The notes under the pieces are model-generated. The model was not told where the DNA came from. It saw only the letters and a program-made list of their open reading frames with translations, and searched no databases. Below, piece after piece: positions 61,971 to 64,000 of a stretch of 64,000 nt of DNA. Source of the DNA: Roseivirga misakiensis (GTDB lineage: Bacteria; Bacteroidota; Bacteroidia; Cytophagales; Cyclobacteriaceae). The stretch's first letter is position 1. Each line of letters starts with the position of its first letter. A program made the translations under genes and the position numbers. The DNA is taken from assembly GCF_001747105.1 (NCBI RefSeq), contig NZ_MDGQ01000005.1:930001-994000 (forward strand). Direction: 5' to 3'.

Positions 61971-64000
61971 TTATTGCTGTTCGGGAGAAACCATTTCATT
62001 GATTAATACTGGTTTTCCGTAACCGAGTTTCTCTAATCTTCGCATCTGTGTTTTAGCATCACCTACGACTAACCAGAACATTTTGTCTGGGTTTAGATAC
62101 TTTTCAGAAAGTGCCTTGATTTTATCGACAGTCATATTTTGAACAATCGCTTCACGGTCTTTCACATAGTCATCTTCCCAGCCATATCTACTAATATTTT
62201 GTAGCATATTTAATTTTGAACCTGCTGTTTCAAAAGCCCTAGCATTACTCTTGATTAAGAAGCTCTTGGTCGTAGCCAAATCTTGCTCGTCATATCCGTT
62301 ACCATAGTCAGCAAGGATATCTTTAACTAGCTGAGTTGATTCGTAGGTGACATTGGTTCTTACACCACTAGAGATCGTAAACGCACCGCTGTCGGTACTA
62401 CCAGAAAATCCTGATCTTATGCCATAAGTGTAGCCTTTACCCTCTCTGAGTTGTTGCGTGAGCTGTGAAGCAAAACCACCGCCTCCAAGAATGTAATTCA
62501 TTACTGTAGCTGGGTAGTAATCATCATCGGTTGCCGCAAGTGCTGGATAGCCAATCTGTAAAACAGATTGTTTAGCGTTAGGAACGTCGTAGAAGAATAC
62601 TTGTGATTTATCGGGTGCAGATGGTGTATTGTAAACAGGAATGTCAACGGCCTTCGCTGCCCAGTCTTCTTCAATGGTTTTAAGAGAGCTCATAACATCA
62701 TCTTGGCTAATGTCGCCTACAACATGCATGGTGGCCACAGAAGGAGAGATAAACTGGCTATAGTAGTTTTTCAAATCGTCAATTGTGATTGAATTCACGG
62801 ATGCTTCCGAGCCTAAGATGTTTTTCGATCTGATATTATCCTTGCCATAAATGAGAATACTGTAAGCGTTATTTGCAACGGCATTTGGGTTCGCCTCTTG
62901 CTGCTTTATGCTGCTGACGATACTTTGCTTTCTAAGGTTAAATTCTTTTTCATCCCATCTTGGCTGGAGTAAAATTTCTTCAACCAATTCCATAGTTTTC
63001 TCATAATTCCTTCTCAACGTATTACCAGTTACTGATATACTTTCGGTACCGGCAAATACATTAATTGAAGCACCGAGTTGCGCTATCGCTTCTTCCAATT
63101 CCTTTGGAGTCCTGTTTTGAGTTCCTTGTGTCATTAAGTTTGCAGTAAGGTTCGCTACGCCAACCTTATCAATGTCATCCAGAAGGAGCCCTCCTTTTAT
63201 AGTAAGGTTGAATTGAACAAGTGGCACTTCATCATTTTCTATACCCAAAACCTTCATTCCATTGATCAAAAAAGCTTTCCATACTTCAGGAATAGCCACA
63301 TTTGGTGCATTGCCATAAGGTGGTTCTACTGTTCTATCAAACGTAGAAGGAGTTCGCTCATATTCAGCTTGAATTGAGGCATCGAACCTTTCTTCGGCAC
63401 CTTGAACAATTTTTTCTTCCACTACATTGGCCATCACTGAACCGCTCAGCGCTTGTGACTTTCTGCCTTTAGGCACAAAACTAGTCGCAATGAAGTTCTT
63501 TCCTTTAATGTATTTGTTGTAGACCCTGTTCACGTCTTCGGCAGTGACATTCAAAATATTCTCAACATCCTGTTTTACAAATCCAGGGTCTTTAGCAAAA
63601 ATATTATACTGAGCTAGTTGGAAGCCCTTGCCCAGAACACTGCTTAGGCCATTATAAAAACCTGTTTCTTGGCCAGCTTTAATCCTATCCAAATCTTTTT
63701 GTGGAATGCCCTCTGTCTCGAACTTTGCGAAAGCAGTTTGTACTGCTGTAGCTACATCGTCTAAGTTCTTGTCGGGAAACGCTCTAACAGATAATTGAAA
63801 TTGTCCGGCTAACTCAGAGGCTCGGTTACCCATTCTGACACCAGAAGTGAGTTGCTCGTTTTCAACTAATACTTGATAGAAAGGCGCTTGTTTTCCTCTG
63901 GCTAAATACTGACCAAGTACATTTAAAGCATAAGAATCTGGGTGGTATAATTCAACAGTCGGCCAAACCATAGTTAGTTCAGGAAGTCTAGCAAAGTTAT
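61971..64000 (-). CDS. M16-family zinc peptidase, C-terminal part (partial, 5' end beyond right edge)
   Basis: The frame is open at base 64000, so the ATG at 63969-63971 is internal (the residues before it read NFARLPELT). About 676 residues are visible: the second half of the first M16 unit, then a complete second unit from roughly GNAPNVAIPEVWKAF onward. The zinc motif HXXEH belongs to the first unit and lies outside the window; the matching segment in the second unit (NLMTQGTQNRTPKELEEAI) lacks it, as usual for the inactive half of these two-unit peptidases. The end of the second unit (GDAKTQMRRLEKLGYGKPV) is typical of secreted Bacteroidota M16B proteins. Confidence 0.92.
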   Translation of the reverse strand, partial: NFARLPELTMVWPTVELYHPDSYALNVLGQYLARGKQAPFYQVLVENEQLTSGVRMGNRASELAGQFQLSVRAFPDKNLDDVATAVQTAFAKFETEGIPQKDLDRIKAGQETGFYNGLSSVLGKGFQLAQYNIFAKDPGFVKQDVENILNVTAEDVNRVYNKYIKGKNFIATSFVPKGRKSQALSGSVMANVVEEKIVQGAEERFDASIQAEYERTPSTFDRTVEPPYGNAPNVAIPEVWKAFLINGMKVLGIENDEVPLVQFNLTIKGGLLLDDIDKVGVANLTANLMTQGTQNRTPKELEEAIAQLGASINVFAGTESISVTGNTLRRNYEKTMELVEEILLQPRWDEKEFNLRKQSIVSSIKQQEANPNAVANNAYSILIYGKDNIRSKNILGSEASVNSITIDDLKNYYSQFISPSVATMHVVGDISQDDVMSSLKTIEEDWAAKAVDIPVYNTPSAPDKSQVFFYDVPNAKQSVLQIGYPALAATDDDYYPATVMNYILGGGGFASQLTQQLREGKGYTYGIRSGFSGSTDSGAFTISSGVRTNVTYESTQLVKDILADYGNGYDEQDLATTKSFLIKSNARAFETAGSKLNMLQNISRYGWEDDYVKDREAIVQNMTVDKIKALSEKYLNPDKMFWLVVGDAKTQMRRLEKLGYGKPVLINEMVSPEQQ

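Overview
The window is chromosomal DNA of a Bacteroidota bacterium, most likely a marine-type member of the Cytophagales (Roseivirga/Fulvivirga-like; this is an inference from gene types, not a database match). The signs are: 7TMR-DISM and Reg_prop/Y_Y_Y sensor kinases, a BlaI/M56 pair with a TonB C-terminal domain, a Na+-NQR operon, weak Shine-Dalgarno sites, several TAnnTTTG '-7' promoter elements, and large arrays of ~800-residue FtsX-like ABC permeases. Base composition looks uniform (roughly 40% GC by eye). I see no tRNA, rRNA, CRISPR array, insertion sequence or prophage.

Layout. 1-9.7 kb, mostly minus strand: a membrane-anchored MutS-like ATPase (cut by the left edge), a probable SMC - SGNH hydrolase - cyanophycinase-like operon, a small membrane protein, the M56 (BlaR1-like)/BlaI pair with two operator-like dyads, and a DUF4159 protein. 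9.8-23.3 kb: Nudix CoA pyrophosphatase, 7TM hybrid histidine kinase, LOG-family protein, tricorn-type protease, a one-protein hybrid two-component sensor with a LuxR-type output domain flanked by dyads and terminators, a small membrane protein and a Na+/H+ antiporter.

23.4-45.7 kb is the most striking part. A two-gene operon encodes an NtrC-type sigma-54 activator and an intramembrane-type histidine kinase. It is divergent from eight consecutive paralogous FtsX-like permeases arranged as two operons (three genes, then five). Each operon is preceded by a 41-bp block (38 of 41 identical) made of two 16-bp units 23 bp apart, and exactly 104 bp after the start of each block comes a sigma-54-type -24/-12 element (TTGGCA...TTGG). 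The first genes of the two operons resemble each other, and so do the last genes. No ATP-binding subunit is present. I read this as one sigma-54-controlled envelope regulon, conceptually like the Firmicute Bce modules; its function and substrate are unknown.

45.7-52.6 kb, minus strand: a TPR/DUF1579-like secreted protein, two small tandem paralogous membrane-anchored proteins, a coiled-coil protein and two paralogous secreted TPR proteins. Each TPR gene also has a sigma-54-like promoter with the same spacing to its start codon. Adenine deaminase follows. 52.7-64 kb: cmk-ispH, nqrABCDE (nqrF is not here), a MacB-type permease, queA and an M16 peptidase cut by the right edge.

How it fits together: housekeeping genes (smc, cmk, ispH, ade, queA, nqr) are interleaved with envelope-sensing and envelope-transport genes. 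Regulation seems split between ordinary Bacteroidota promoters for housekeeping genes and sigma-54 promoters for the permease array and the TPR pair.
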